Shown piece by piece: positions 33,848-44,675 of a stretch of DNA of 64,000 bases. The notes under the pieces were generated by a model. It did no database searches and was not told where the DNA came from. It worked only from the letters and a program-made list of their open reading frames with translations. The position numbers were made by a program, and so were the translations under genes. Location of the stretch: assembly GCA_037042185.1 (NCBI GenBank), contig JAXQJY010000027.1:3188893-3252892 (forward strand). Direction: 5' to 3'. Each line of letters begins with the position of its first letter. Position 1 is the stretch's first letter. The DNA is from Sordariomycetes sp. S80-01Y. Lineage: Eukaryota; Ascomycota; Sordariomycetes.

Positions 33848-35721
33848 ATGGCACGGCCTTGGACAGAAATCGTCGCTGAGAAGCGGGCGATTCGCGATCA
33901 GAAACTCGCAAAGTCTTACAGCGATTATGTAGCCTCTGCTACTCGCATCCTTGGTGCGAAGGACATTCGAGACTTGACCAAGCTACTAGAAGCGCGAGAG
34001 ATCACTTCCGAGGCCGTAATTCTTGCCCATATTGCAAAGTAAAGACTTGCCCTGACACGAACGTGTTCAATTAATGTCTCTGACTTACACTTCATAGAGC
34101 CAAAGAAGCACACCGAAAAGTTCGCGCAACCCCCGTTGCTCTGCTGTGGCTCACACGAAAAATGGAACGTCTGACACAGTGATGATAGACAAATTGTTTA
34201 ACGGAAATCTGCTTTGACGAGGCTCTTGACCAAGCAAGGAAGCTTGATGCTTTCCAACAAGAACATGGCCGGTTAAAGGGTCCGCTTCACGGTGTGCCAG
34301 TTTCGCTCAAGGACCAATTCAATCTCCAGGACTTCGACTCCACGCTGGGCTACGTTGGTCGCAGTTTCCATCCCGCCGACGAGGATTGTGTATTGGTCAA
34401 GGTGCTCAAACAACTCGGCGCCGTCATCATCGCTAAAACAAACCTACCTCAGAGTATCCTGGTACGGAAATGCACTGTCTTCATGGAGTCTATCTCATAA
34501 ACTGACTCTCTTGGCAGTGGGGTGAAACAGAGAATCCGCTTTGGGGCCTGACGACACACCCAATGAACCCTGAATACACTCCAGGTGGCTCCACGGGAGG
34601 CGAGGGCACTCTCCTCGCCCTCAATGGTTCAGTAGTTGGCTGGGGAACTGACATTGGCGGTTCCATTCGTATTCCATCCCATATGAACGGCTTATGGGGT
34701 TTCAAACCAAGCGTGGGTGATTCTATGTTCTACCCAACAACTAGGTACTTGTGCTGAGTTGCTGACACATCTCAGAGTGGCAGATTTTCGTATGAAGGTG
34801 TAGCTGTCTCCCAGGATGGACAACAACAGATACCCTCTTCCATTGGGCCTATGGCAAGGACACTTGACACTCTCACACAGGTTTCGAAAGCTGTGGTTGA
34901 GGCTGAGAGTTGGATACTGGATCCTCAGATGCTGCCTGTGCCATGGAAAGAGGATGCTTTCCGACAATATTCACAAAAGAAGTTGGTTATTGGTCTCATG
35001 CCAGATGACGGAATAGTAAGGCCGCACCCACCAGTGGATAGGGTATTTAAAGAGCTTTGCCAAAAACTGGAGGCGGCCGGTCATGAACTCGTCTCCTGGG
35101 ATACATCGCTAAACGCCGAGTGCGTCGGTCTTGTGGTGAGCACAACTTCCCCTCGTGGCCAGACTTCAATCCACGTACTAAGCTCGACAGAGTGAGCATT
35201 ACATTGTTGATGGAGGCGAAGATATCCGACGTGACGTCGCAGCAGCTGGCGAACCATACCTCCCCCAGGTCCAAAAGTTAGTTGATGGCGGCCCAGCAAT
35301 CTCGGTCTACGAATACTGGCAGCTTAACAAGAGGAAGAAGGCTAAGCAAGCTGCGTACAACAACATGTGGAACGCTTCAAGGTCGCCATCAGGTCGGCCC
35401 GTCGACGTTCTGCTCGTGCCCACCATGCCACACACCGCAATTCCACATCGGACAATGCGCCACGCCGGCTACACGAAGCTCTTCAACTTCCTTGACTACT
35501 CTGCGCTGTCTTTTCCAGCCGGCAAGGCTTCAAAAGCCCTTGACCCTCCTTCTGCTCCAGATCACAAGTCTCGTAACGACATAGATGCTTGGAACTGGGC
35601 CCTATACGACATTGAGAAAATGGACGGCTTTAGTGTTGGGCTGCAGATTGTGGGTCGACGCATGGAGGAAGAAAAGGTTTTGGGGGTTGCACATCAGGTC
35701 CAAAAACTATTACATGGATAG
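33848..35721 (+). CDS. Amidase-signature hydrolase 2
   Basis: Second Ser-cisSer-Lys amidase of the window. Six exons, 33848-34038, 34098-34119, 34189-34461, 34518-34712, 34776-35135 and 35191-35721, give 523 aa; exon 2 is a 22-nt micro-exon needed to keep frame. The catalytic Lys is K112 in GVPVSLKDQFN; the signature is GGSTGGEG (cis-Ser S187) with S211 in GTDIGGS, 24 residues apart. The C-terminal part has PVDVLLVPTMPHTA and FSVGLQIVGRR. It is only distantly like amidase 1: motifs agree but the linking sequence does not. It has no signal peptide. Divergent from the dienelactone hydrolase, it probably supplies the free acid for the CoA-handling enzymes beside it, but the substrate is unknown. 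Confidence 0.9.
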
Positions 35722-35920
35722 AACCACTGTTATAGATGAAAGCTCTCTCCGGGGGGGTTGACCTCTTAGATAGAGAATTTCAGCTATGTTGTTGTTGCTG
35801 TCGTTGTCCCCTAACATCGTCCATGGTGATGCCGACGATGCATTAGCGACAAGGAATCAACAGCCAGTGTGGGAGAACATTAAATTTGTCACTATTCTCA
35901 TTCGTTTCTACCACCTGCCG

Positions 35921-37790
35921 CTACCTGAGAGCACTAATGCTCCTCCTCCTTATTCTCTCCTTGTCGCCGAAAACATCTGTAATCAGGTCCTTCTTGTTGA
36001 CCTTACCCATTGCATTGCGCTTGATAGAGTCGACAATCTCCAGGTCCTGCGGGATCTTAAAGGGCGGAACATGAGCCTTCAGGTCGCGTCTCATTTCCTT
36101 TACTCCCCACGGCTCGGTGCTAGTCTTTTCTGCCTCTGACAAGACAACCACTGCTGTAACCTTTTGACCCCAAGCCTCTGACGGCAAGCCGACCACAGCG
36201 CATTCACTAATGTTGGGTAGAGCGAGCAGCTCACGCTCGACTTCCAATGCGGAGATCTTCTCGCCACCGCTCTTAATGATATCAGCACTGCGTCGACCCT
36301 GGATAAAGTATGCTGGTCCATGAGCCCATGAGTCAGACTTGCCCTCCACTAAGCCTGGAACAGTGCGCCGAATGGCAATATCGCCCGTCTTGAACCACCT
36401 ATCTTGCGTGAACTCTTTCTCAGTTGCGGCGGGATCGCGCCAATACTCAGAGAAGATTGTTGGTCCGCGGAGCTGGATTTCGCCTTGTCTTTCCTTGCCT
36501 GTAGCGGGGTCCTTCTCTTCGCCCAGGGCGATAATTGTCTCCTCTCCTGTCTCATCGTTCTTCTCTGCAAGTCGAACTTCGACCGAAGGTAGGGGCCAGC
36601 CCACGGAACTCTCGATACGGTCGCTGTAGTCCAGGCCGCACGAGATAGCCATGCCAACTTCGGTCATACCGTAGCGCTCGAGGAGAACGTTACCCTCGGA
36701 GAGCTTGGTCCAAGCATCCCGTGTCGGAGCAGGGAGTGCAGCCGATCCAGAAATATTGAGACGGAGATGCCTCACAGATACTGCCTCCTTGCCAGCCTTC
36801 TGGAGCTCAGGGGAGAGAGATGGGTAAGTAGCTAACATACGAGCCCAGACTGTAGGCACGGCTGGTAAGAAAGTAACGGGTTGGGAGATTGCCTTGCCGC
36901 CGGGGCCGTTGATCGTGCTGTTGGTTGCGCCATTGGTTACACCACCGGTCGTACCGTTGGTCGTGTCGTTGATAGCCAAGAAAGGTGCTGCCAAGCGACA
37001 CCAAACTCTGTCGGCATTGAACCCATTCATAAACTCGACAGTTGACCCGGCCAGCAGAGGTGCTAGTAGCGCATTCACGGTGCCATGAATGTGGTGCAGA
37101 GGTAGAATGTGCAACAGACGGTCAGAGGGTTGGTAGCTCCAGGCTTTGTGCAGGCTATGCGCTTGGGCACGCAGAGTCGCTTCTCGAAGCAAGACTCCCT
37201 TTGGCCTGGCTGTGGTGCCAGAGGTGTAAAGCATCGTGCCGGATGTAGTATCTGCAGGTGCATCTTCCCATTGAATGTCAAAGGTTTCTTCATTTTCCTT
37301 GTCGAAGGTCCCAAGTTCATGGAGAACAGGAGAAATGTCTAAGCCCTCCTTGAGCACTTCTTCTGCTTGTTCGATGTAGGCAGAGGACGATATTACAACG
37401 GAGGCTGCGCTGTCGTTCAATATATATCGCAGCTCGCTGGCTGGGTGAGAAGGTGCTAGAGGCACTGCGATAGCGCTCGAGGCTAGGATCGCCAGGAACG
37501 TGACTTTCGATCTTGTTTAGCAATGATGCCTTGCATGCAGCAAATGCGGTTGATGTTGCCTTCTTACCTACGTAGCCGTAACCATTTTCCACGAGGAACC
37601 CGATTCTTTCACCCGTTAAAGGCTTGTCTCCCACAGACTTCAAGAGTGCCTGCCGGGCTCGTGCAATGTCACGAAGCAATGATCCATATGAGAAGACTGC
37701 ACCAGTGCTCTGGTTCACGACTGCAGTGGACGATGCGTCCTGCGCATGAAGAACCTGGAACAATGGCGTCTGGTGAATACTGGCTGGCAT
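35921..37790 (-). CDS. AMP-dependent acyl-CoA synthetase (malonyl-CoA synthetase/ACSF3-like)
   Basis: Adenylate-forming ligase that activates a carboxylic acid to its CoA thioester. Exons 37790-37568 and 37503-35921, with a 64-nt intron (GTAAGA donor), give 601 aa. The P-loop-like motif is YTSGTTARPKGVL. LPLHHIHGTVNALLAPL, RYGMTEVGMA, GDIA and the hinge plus lysine region (KSGGEKISALEVE, then KRNAMGKVNKKDL) follow in order. The central part has an unusual low-complexity insert of Thr/Asn/Gly (about TNGTTGGVTNG). The substrate pocket resembles malonate-type ligases only in general pattern, so malonate is not certain. No peroxisomal signal (C-terminus SALR). It converges on amidase 2 and shares its promoter with the esterase. 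Confidence 0.87.
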
Positions 37791-38381
37791 TGTAATTTTT
37801 GAAAGATAATGTTATGCGCAACCTGTTCGCAAGTTTGAATGGCTTACTGAATAGTCGACTTGGCCCAGCAGTGCTTCATATCTCCGTCACGTCTGTCGTC
37901 GCTGGATTGGGAAAATGATCTAGCTCCATCTGCATCGCCGACTACGGCGGCACTTACACGTGTGGGGGATGACCGGGGAGTTGTCGGCTTGCCTCGCCGG
38001 CGGCTTGTCCGGGTGCTAACCTGGTCTCACACTCTCGCACCTCACTAAACTTGAACTAGACGCGGGGATGCAAGACAAGACACTGTCGCCTTTTGTCGTG
38101 CTGTTTCTATCGTTATGTCCAGAAAGCCGACGCTCCAGGAAGTTCCCCCGGGGATGCCGCAGGAGGTGTGAACGCATGTGCTTTTCTTGGTCCGTCTTCC
38201 CGGCCCTATGTTAGAAGAAACGGAGATGATTCCATGCAACAGCGCTACCCGACCATCACTCTGTCGCGAACTTCAGGCAAATTAGTTCCGAACCAAACGT
38301 ACCTCTCCCAGTAGTCTGTTCCATTGTCACTCGGAGGTTTGCCAGCATATCACCTTCCCTCAATCGCCTCTTCACACCGCG
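37791..38381. promoter_or_regulatory. Shared divergent promoter, acyl-CoA synthetase / carboxylesterase
   Basis: 591 bp between start codons, GC-rich between about 37925 and 38015 with CGG/CCG triplets and a CCGG-N8-CCGG pair. No coding region is supported. Confidence 0.5.
37997..38024. promoter_or_regulatory. CCGG-N8-CCGG, third promoter of the set
   Basis: CCGG at 37997-38000 and 38009-38012, step 12, as in the two previous divergent promoters. The third site is degenerate here (CCTGG at 38020-38024). Confidence 0.5.
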
Positions 38382-39985
38382 ATGGCCTATCAGCAGCAAA
38401 GCTACCTCTTCAATGCTGGTCCATTGGGGCAGATTGAAGGCCTGACCTTGAGCCTGCACGGTGAATTAGCTATCCACTACTTTGGTGGCATTCCATATGC
38501 CTTGCCACCCACCGGCGAATACCGTTTTCGTGCTCCTCGAAAGCTACCTGAGGGATACAAGTACGGCACGGTGTCGAATCCCGGTCGATTTGTAGGTGGA
38601 ACAGCAGTTTGTCCACAGCCTCCTTGCCGCACACCACCAAGCAAAGCCCTCTTTGACGAGGACTGTCTGCAACTGAATATTTGGATACCTGCAGAGCCTG
38701 TGCCGAAGGAGGGCTGGCCTGTCTGTGTCTATTTTCATGGCGGTTTTCTTCAATGGGCAGTCCAAATTGGGGAGCAAGTGCGTTGGCACCACTTCTAGAA
38801 GATTCAGCCTTCCGAGCGATCATGGTCTTCCCTGCCTTCAGGGTGAATGCCTTCGGATTCCTTGCGAGTGAAGAGCTCGCGGCTGAGGCAAGGAACCGCA
38901 ATGAGCCCTACGGTAACATGGGCCTGTGGGATCAGAGAATAGCGCTGGAATGGACACACACAAACATCTCCTCATTTGGAGGAGATCCTTCCAACATCAC
39001 CGCTGCCGGATACTCGGCCGGTGGGTTCTCGGCTTTTCAGCAGTTGGCGCACGAGTTATACTTTGTTCCGGCAGACAAGCGTATCATAAAAAGACTTGCT
39101 ATGCTCTCGAATGGTCCAGGCATCACGCCTAAGACACTAGCAGAACAGCAAAAGCAGTTCAACGAGTATATCACAAGGCTGGGTGTCCCAGTCGAATATT
39201 CGTCGACTAAGAAATTGAAGATGCTTCGAAACCTTCCTTACCAACGGCTGATCGATGTGCAGGAAGATATGGATATTCACGAGTTCCGACTTCTTGATGA
39301 TGGTTTATTCTTGCCCAAAGACCTGATGCGTAAGATTGATAAAGGGGAGTTTGGTAAAAGGACGAAGGAAAGTGGCATCACGTTGCTTAGCGGAGAGTGC
39401 AAAGACGAGCACACAATCTATCGCAACTGGCGTACACCAGAAGATTCCTACGATGCGGTCTACTCCCGCCTTTGCGCTGAGTACCCTGAAAATGCGGTGA
39501 GGAAGTTAATGGAGTATTATTGCGGCCCGAATAAGAAATTTCTTCCCGGTTACGATGATTGGAAGGTGCTCTTCGGCCACATATACGCGGACATTCAGGT
39601 TCACGCGCTCCAGAGAGGATTCCACAATGCGCTGTTTCGAAGTGGACTTCTTCCAGGCATTGATGTGCTACGGTATCGCTTCGATAGGCGACTGGGTTGT
39701 ATTGATGAGACCATCCCCTCGGAATGGGGCGTGACGCATTCCAGTGATGTATCGATCTGGTTCTGGGGCTCGAACTTCTCCGGTGGACTCACTACTCGGG
39801 AGAAGAATTGGCTCAAGGGATGGAATGAAGGATTTGCGTCTTTCGTCAAAGGGGGTGTGGTTGAATGGGGTCCAAAGCATCCCAAGGAGATGAGGCGATG
39901 GAGGAGTGATGGCGAAACAGATGTCTGGACGGATGACAAGTGGGAAGAGGGCCTGAAGGTATGGGATCTGCTGAACAAGTCGTAA
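38382..39985 (+). CDS. Type-B carboxylesterase/lipase family protein with a one-base frame break
   Basis: Serine alpha/beta hydrolase for esters. The first segment (38382 to about 38756) reads HYFGGIPYALPP, DEDCLQLNIWIP and VYFHGGFLQ, the oxyanion-hole region. The next segment, in another frame from about 38757, continues GSPNWGASALAPLLEDSAF and NAFGFL, with the nucleophile in GYSAGGFSA (usual GESAGG, so the residue before Ser is Tyr). The C-terminus ends at 39985. One missing G in the run at about 38753-38757 would explain the shift; no intron of workable size fits. In total about 534 aa, normal for the family, with no signal peptide. The rest of the gene is well preserved, so either the loss is recent or it is a sequencing error in a G run. 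Confidence 0.78.
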
Positions 39986-40308
39986 AAAGAGACGGTGTGT
40001 TTAGGAAAAAAGGATCACGTGCGTAGGCATGTTTTACATAGCACATACGGTGTTCGAACTCCGAGTACGTGCGCCGGTGTCGCGAAATGTCTAGCCGATG
40101 CTTGAGCTGAGCGTTCAAAGATATCGCCCGGGCGCATTCCCGGGGCTCTTATGTCTCAAAGCTGATATGGAGTTGGAGAATTCTGTTTCTTCAGAATTCA
40201 GAGACATCATTCTGACAATGATACAACATCTTAGAATCCGTCAACTTCTTGTCCGATGCTTTCTGCTTCAGCAATCTCGAGGAGCGAATGCGCCACTGAA
40301 AGGTCCAA

Positions 40309-40449
40309 TATTATGGTGATGCCCTGTGGCACAGACCTGGGTGCAGGGTAGATCGTTTACCTCAACCGATCCAGCCGGCTAGCACCTTAGTTCTCTATAG
40401 TCACGTCTAGTGACCGCGTGGCTACTAATGCCTCGCGGCCTTCTACACT
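40309..40449 (-). mobile_element. Truncated copy of the dispersed LTR-like repeat
   Basis: 141 bp matching the first two thirds of the 7783-7975 element in the same orientation (shared GCCCTGTGGCACAGACCTGG). The start is mutated (TATTATGG for TGTTACGG) and the match ends at CTACACT, where a different sequence begins. Many differences are C/T or G/A changes, as expected after RIP. Confidence 0.65.
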
Positions 40450-40919
40450 GCGACGGTTTGGCCTAGTGTCACACTCACTAGGCTTTAAAAGGTCTAGCCA
40501 CGACTATCTATTGCCCGAGATCGTGCTCGTGTGAGCTACAAGCCCTGTAACTATAATAAATTAGCTTACATTATACTTAGAATAATTATAGTAAATGTAA
40601 CACTTTGAGGTGGTTACAGATGGGTTGAATTGGTTGTTCAATTTAAGAGAGTGTGGTGGGCCGCGAGGCGTTGGTAGCCACGCGGTCACCACACGTGACT
40701 ATGGATGACTAAGGTGCTAAGCCGGCTGGATCGGTTGAGGTAAACGATCTACCCTGCACCCAGGTCTGTGCCACAGGGCATCACCGTAACACTAGCTAGG
40801 CGGTATGTTTTATAGTTATAGGGCTTATAGCTCACACTAGCACGATCTCGGGTAACCGATGGTCGTGGCTAGACCTTTTATAGCCTAGTGGTTGTGACAC
40901 TAGGCAAAACCGTCACACC
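40450..40919. repeat. Inverted pair of a second repeat (arms 40450-40560 and 40801-40919)
   Basis: The arm starting GCGACGGTTTGGCCTAGTGT (40450) recurs reversed at 40801-40919 (CACTAGGCAAAACCGTC on the plus strand). Shared inner pieces include AGGTCTAGCCACGAC and CCCGAGATCGTGCT. A full copy of the dispersed LTR-like element (40596-40791) lies between the arms, so the whole is a nested or rearranged repeat array rather than one simple palindrome. Confidence 0.65.
40596..40791 (+). mobile_element. Dispersed LTR-like repeat, full copy 2
   Basis: 196 bp, TGTAACACTTTGAGG to ACCGTAACA, reverse complement of the copy at 7783-7975. The flanks (GTAAA and CTAGC) do not match, so no target duplication is visible, consistent with rearrangement in this array. 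Confidence 0.7.
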
Positions 40920-40925
40920 TTCCAA

Positions 40926-41911
40926 TAGGACCGTATGAAAATACCCCAAGTTTTATGTATAGGAGCGTATTAAAATATTGAATAATTCACGGGGAAACTT
41001 ATTAAAGATATGCCCCTATTAAATACATAGAGCTTACAAATCACTTGAATTTATTAAATATAACTTAGCTATAAGTATAATTATTAACCCTTAGTTACCG
41101 ATTCTATAACTCTAGCACTCGACTACAACGACACCCTAGTCTCGCACTTATAACCCCATATACTATCCTCTGATCTACCTACCCGATAGCTAGACCAAGC
41201 CCGGAGTGACCGATCAGAAGATCACATCGGCAAGACCATGTTAGCCGAATTAGCGTACTGTGAGCTGCATGTACTTATGCTTCTTCGACGCTAATCTCAG
41301 ACCTTGACACAATATCTGTAATCTTCAAGCGCGCATTAGCAACTATTGAGAGATACAATTTTGTTCGGAGAGCCGTCAAACATCTTAGAGTAGACGTCGA
41401 AAGATTAAAAGGAATACACTTACTTGGCCAGAGATTGTGACATTCTGCCCCTACAGCAGGATTCCTGGTAAGGCAGGGTAAAGGTTCAGCGATGCTTTTG
41501 ACGTTGATATCAATATGAAAGGATTCGATGACTTACATATCATGGAACTCGGCAATAGTGAGATCGTTGTTGTCCAACACATCCTGACAAGTTATAGGTG
41601 GCACCACATCGTAATACTTCTTACAGTCCTCTGCCGCGCCGTCCTTGTTACCAATGTTAGTCTGGCTTCGCCGCCTCCACGATCATCTTGTCTTACTCTG
41701 ATAGGCAATACGGTCTCAGTAGGCTGGGGAGGCTGGGGAGGCTCTTCGCTTGCCGTCGTAGTTGCGGAACTTTTAACTTTAGGCGGTGTATACTCCTTGT
41801 GGTAGGCCTGTAGACAATAGCGGTATTCTTCGCTAGGCGAGCAATCGGTCGAGCTGGTGTTGAGAGATGGGTTCCTGCTCGCTGAATGAGTATGTTAAAG
41901 CTGGTAAGCGC
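40926..41911. other. AT-rich then ordinary intergenic DNA
   Basis: About 40926-41110 is AT-rich with low complexity; the rest up to the end of the LysM gene has no supported coding region. A 97-codon frame at 41515-41805 has no recognisable motif. Confidence 0.4.
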
Positions 41912-43575
41912 TCACTTCGGACCGTACCAATTTTGCATTTCATCCAAAGTTATCTCCCAAACGTTGGCCAGCTGGATGCAAGACGATTCATAGAAGCCCC
42001 AACTGTTGTCAATCTGGATCTCTGGTCCGTCCATATAGATAATGCAGTCTTGTCTTGTTCCATCTGCCAAGGGCAAATATGCTGGTAAGCCCGTTATCGC
42101 AGGAGGTGTGAAGGTAGCTTTAGGCAAATCGCTGAAAGGTATCTCTGGCTTGATAGGCGTTGGCGATACGTAGTCTGGATGGCCAGGGTACAGATCAATG
42201 GGTCCGACTGGAGCGACACAGTAAGACTCTTCGGCGAACAAATTGGTGCAGTTTCTGTTAACCCCTCGATTCAAGAATAGGAAGTCTTCAAGCGAGATAC
42301 TGTACTTGACCATGATCTTGTTGCAAAAATCTCCAGGTAGTACGGAGTAGTAATGTGCGCAGTTTTCAGTCGTGTTTGCGGCAATATCCGAGGGAACAGG
42401 AACAGCTGTAGGCGAAGGAATAGGGGTCGTAGGCCTGTGCGTTGGGGGCTCGTAGTCCTCGTCCCCGTGGGGTTTGAGACAAATCGTGTCGCCAATCGAG
42501 AGCGACATACGATTGCACGCCTTTCCAAGTACTGGATTCCCTAGACGCTGTGAGTAACTACCAGGAGGACCTAACGAGTCTGTGAACTTACAGGTGTACA
42601 GTTGCACCATGGTGATGTTGTTGGAGGAGGCGATACCTTGGCACGTCTCATCAGGTTTGATTGTGTGTGTCTTGCACTGGTTCACGATACAGATGGACTC
42701 TCCCACCCCGGGAAAGCCAGTGCAAAAGGCCTCGAGACCATTGTCGTAAAGCATCCAAGCCGTAGCAACATCATTTGCTTCCGAGATCGATTGGCAGGTG
42801 TCTTCGGCTTTCACTGTGTACTTTGTACCCGTGCAGGTTGTGCTTGGTACTTCAGAGGTCGTGGTTGACGGCCTGCACATCATGAGCTGCCTTCGAGAAT
42901 GAAGCCTGTTGGAGACTTACACGTCGCCCGTGGCTGTGGTTGCCAATGGGAATTCAGTCTTCGAACAGTGTTCGGTCAAAGAAGAATAGTCCTCCTGCAA
43001 ATCAAACCCATCCGAGTGAGCGTTACCAGCTTGAAATTGGAAAAGCTTGATGACACAATTGTCGCACATGTACGTTGGTTCAGCTGCATCACTCTTAATA
43101 TATATTGTCAGGTGGGAGAGTGTGACTTACGTCCTGCAGAAGTCGTTTCATCTCCAGAATTCTTGGGGGCGTTCTCTTGAATCCAGACATGACACCATCG
43201 ATTGCCATCCTTGATACAAGTTCGGTTGAAGTTGTAGTGTAGGTCCCTACCAATGTAAGAGATATGAAGAGGCTCCGAGTGCTCCTCATAGCGGAATATA
43301 TCGCTTTTGTCGCATTGCTTTTCAAGACTGGCCTCGAAGTTTGCAAGAGATGCACGGCATGCAGAGCTGCAAGCCTCTTCCAAAGACTTCTCGCCAATAG
43401 TATCCCGTTCAAAGAAGGATCCCACTTGGCGACGACAGGACAGTTCCGTCACAAGAGCATCGACACAAGGTTCTGAGAGATTTTGAGCTGGGAGGGCATC
43501 ACGACTGATGTACTGCCAAGCGATGGCAAAACCGAGGTGCAGGGCAAGCCACTGTATAAAACGTATCACACGCAT
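41912..43575 (-). CDS. Secreted LysM-domain protein
   Basis: Secreted chitin/glycan-binding protein. Exons 43575-43131, 43083-42921, 42872-42592 and 42540-41912 give 505 aa in one frame. The N-terminus MRVIRFIQWLALHLGFAIA is a signal peptide. Residues about 30-200 form a cysteine-rich region without a named domain (CDNC follows intron 1). Then a Ser/Thr/Pro linker leads to LysM repeats: YTVKAEDTCQSISEANDV, HTIKPDETCQGIASSNNIT and HYYSVLPGDFCNKIMVKYSI. The WNP motif typical of LysM is created by splicing intron 3 (51 nt, a multiple of three without stops). Fungal LysM proteins mask chitin or hide it from hosts and enzymes. It is divergent from the giant chitinase at 44676, a known pairing in fungi. 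Confidence 0.85.
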
Positions 43576-44675
43576 CTTGCCGATAGTTTCAAAGAAAGGG
43601 TTGACCTAAAAATCTAACCTCTGGATGTAAAAGCTAGAAAGAATCATGGGGATCATCTAAGGTCACTGTGTCTTGTTCCTGGTCGTCTACAAGCACGGCG
43701 ATGTGAGCATGGAGGCGTCCAAAAGTACAAGGCTGCAGCTCCTGTCCTAGCGCTCCCTGCCGAGCATGATGAGGGACTTTTTCTTCGTTACAATGGGCCA
43801 ATAAATTCAGTCGAGGAACACATGTTGTTGGTCCTAGGGTTGTTATTGTGGTTCCCGTATTCCCTCCGCGTCACTCCTGAAACGTCCAGCTGCGGCGGCT
43901 GGATTCGAGAAGTCGGGCTATATGGCTCATAAAGCCAACGCTGTAGCCAAGAATCTTCGGAACCCTTCGAGGCAGGCACTTCTGTTCATCGCATGGAGTC
44001 GATGTCTGCGTCGTGCTTTTGTTCTTTACCAATCATACTGTTGGATTCCATCCATTACCCACAAAATATATGCTGTTGGTTCTATGCTGCATATCACCAA
44101 TCTCGGTGAAAGGCCCGGCACTTAGGACGAGGAGTAACCTGGCACCAACACGGGTCAGCTACTTATTACCTATCAATTGTAAAGTTCTTGAAATTTTTGA
44201 AACCCAGTGGAATGCAACCCCACATCAGCGGCAAATCGACTGTCAAAGATCTCACATAATTACGGAGGGCTGGCGGCGTTGGAGGACCCTTCGACGCCAA
44301 GACCGGGCCTCTTCCATAATCTTCGTTAGTGCGATGTGCAAGTTGCCGGTGATCTGAACCGTGAGCACTGCTCACAAGAAAAGACTGGAGAAGGATGCAA
44401 GGAAAAGGCTTTCTCCGGCTTAGATTTCAGAACCAACATGTTGATCCTTCGGCGTATTTTCCTTGGCTGGCTCTTGGCGGCGAGCTGCCGATCAGCTTAG
44501 CCGTACCACAGAGATGGAAGCTCTTCTAGATGCCCTATGGACGGACGGATATTGAAAAGATAAGACACTCCGTTCTTTTGTTCAGCGTTGGCCTTGGTTT
44601 CTGAAAAGAGCTCCGGAGTCTCATCCTTGGCCTAAACCTTTCCTCCAACAGGCCTGAGGCCACGAAGTGGACGCC
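43576..44675. promoter_or_regulatory. Shared divergent promoter, LysM protein / GH18 chitinase
   Basis: 1.1 kb between start codons; no coding region supported. Coordinated expression of the two chitin-related genes is inferred from the divergent arrangement. Confidence 0.45.

Noticed and set aside
40054-40063. GTTCGAACTC resembling a tRNA T-loop
   Set aside because: The flanking bases do not form a five-pair stem and no matching acceptor, D or anticodon arm is present.
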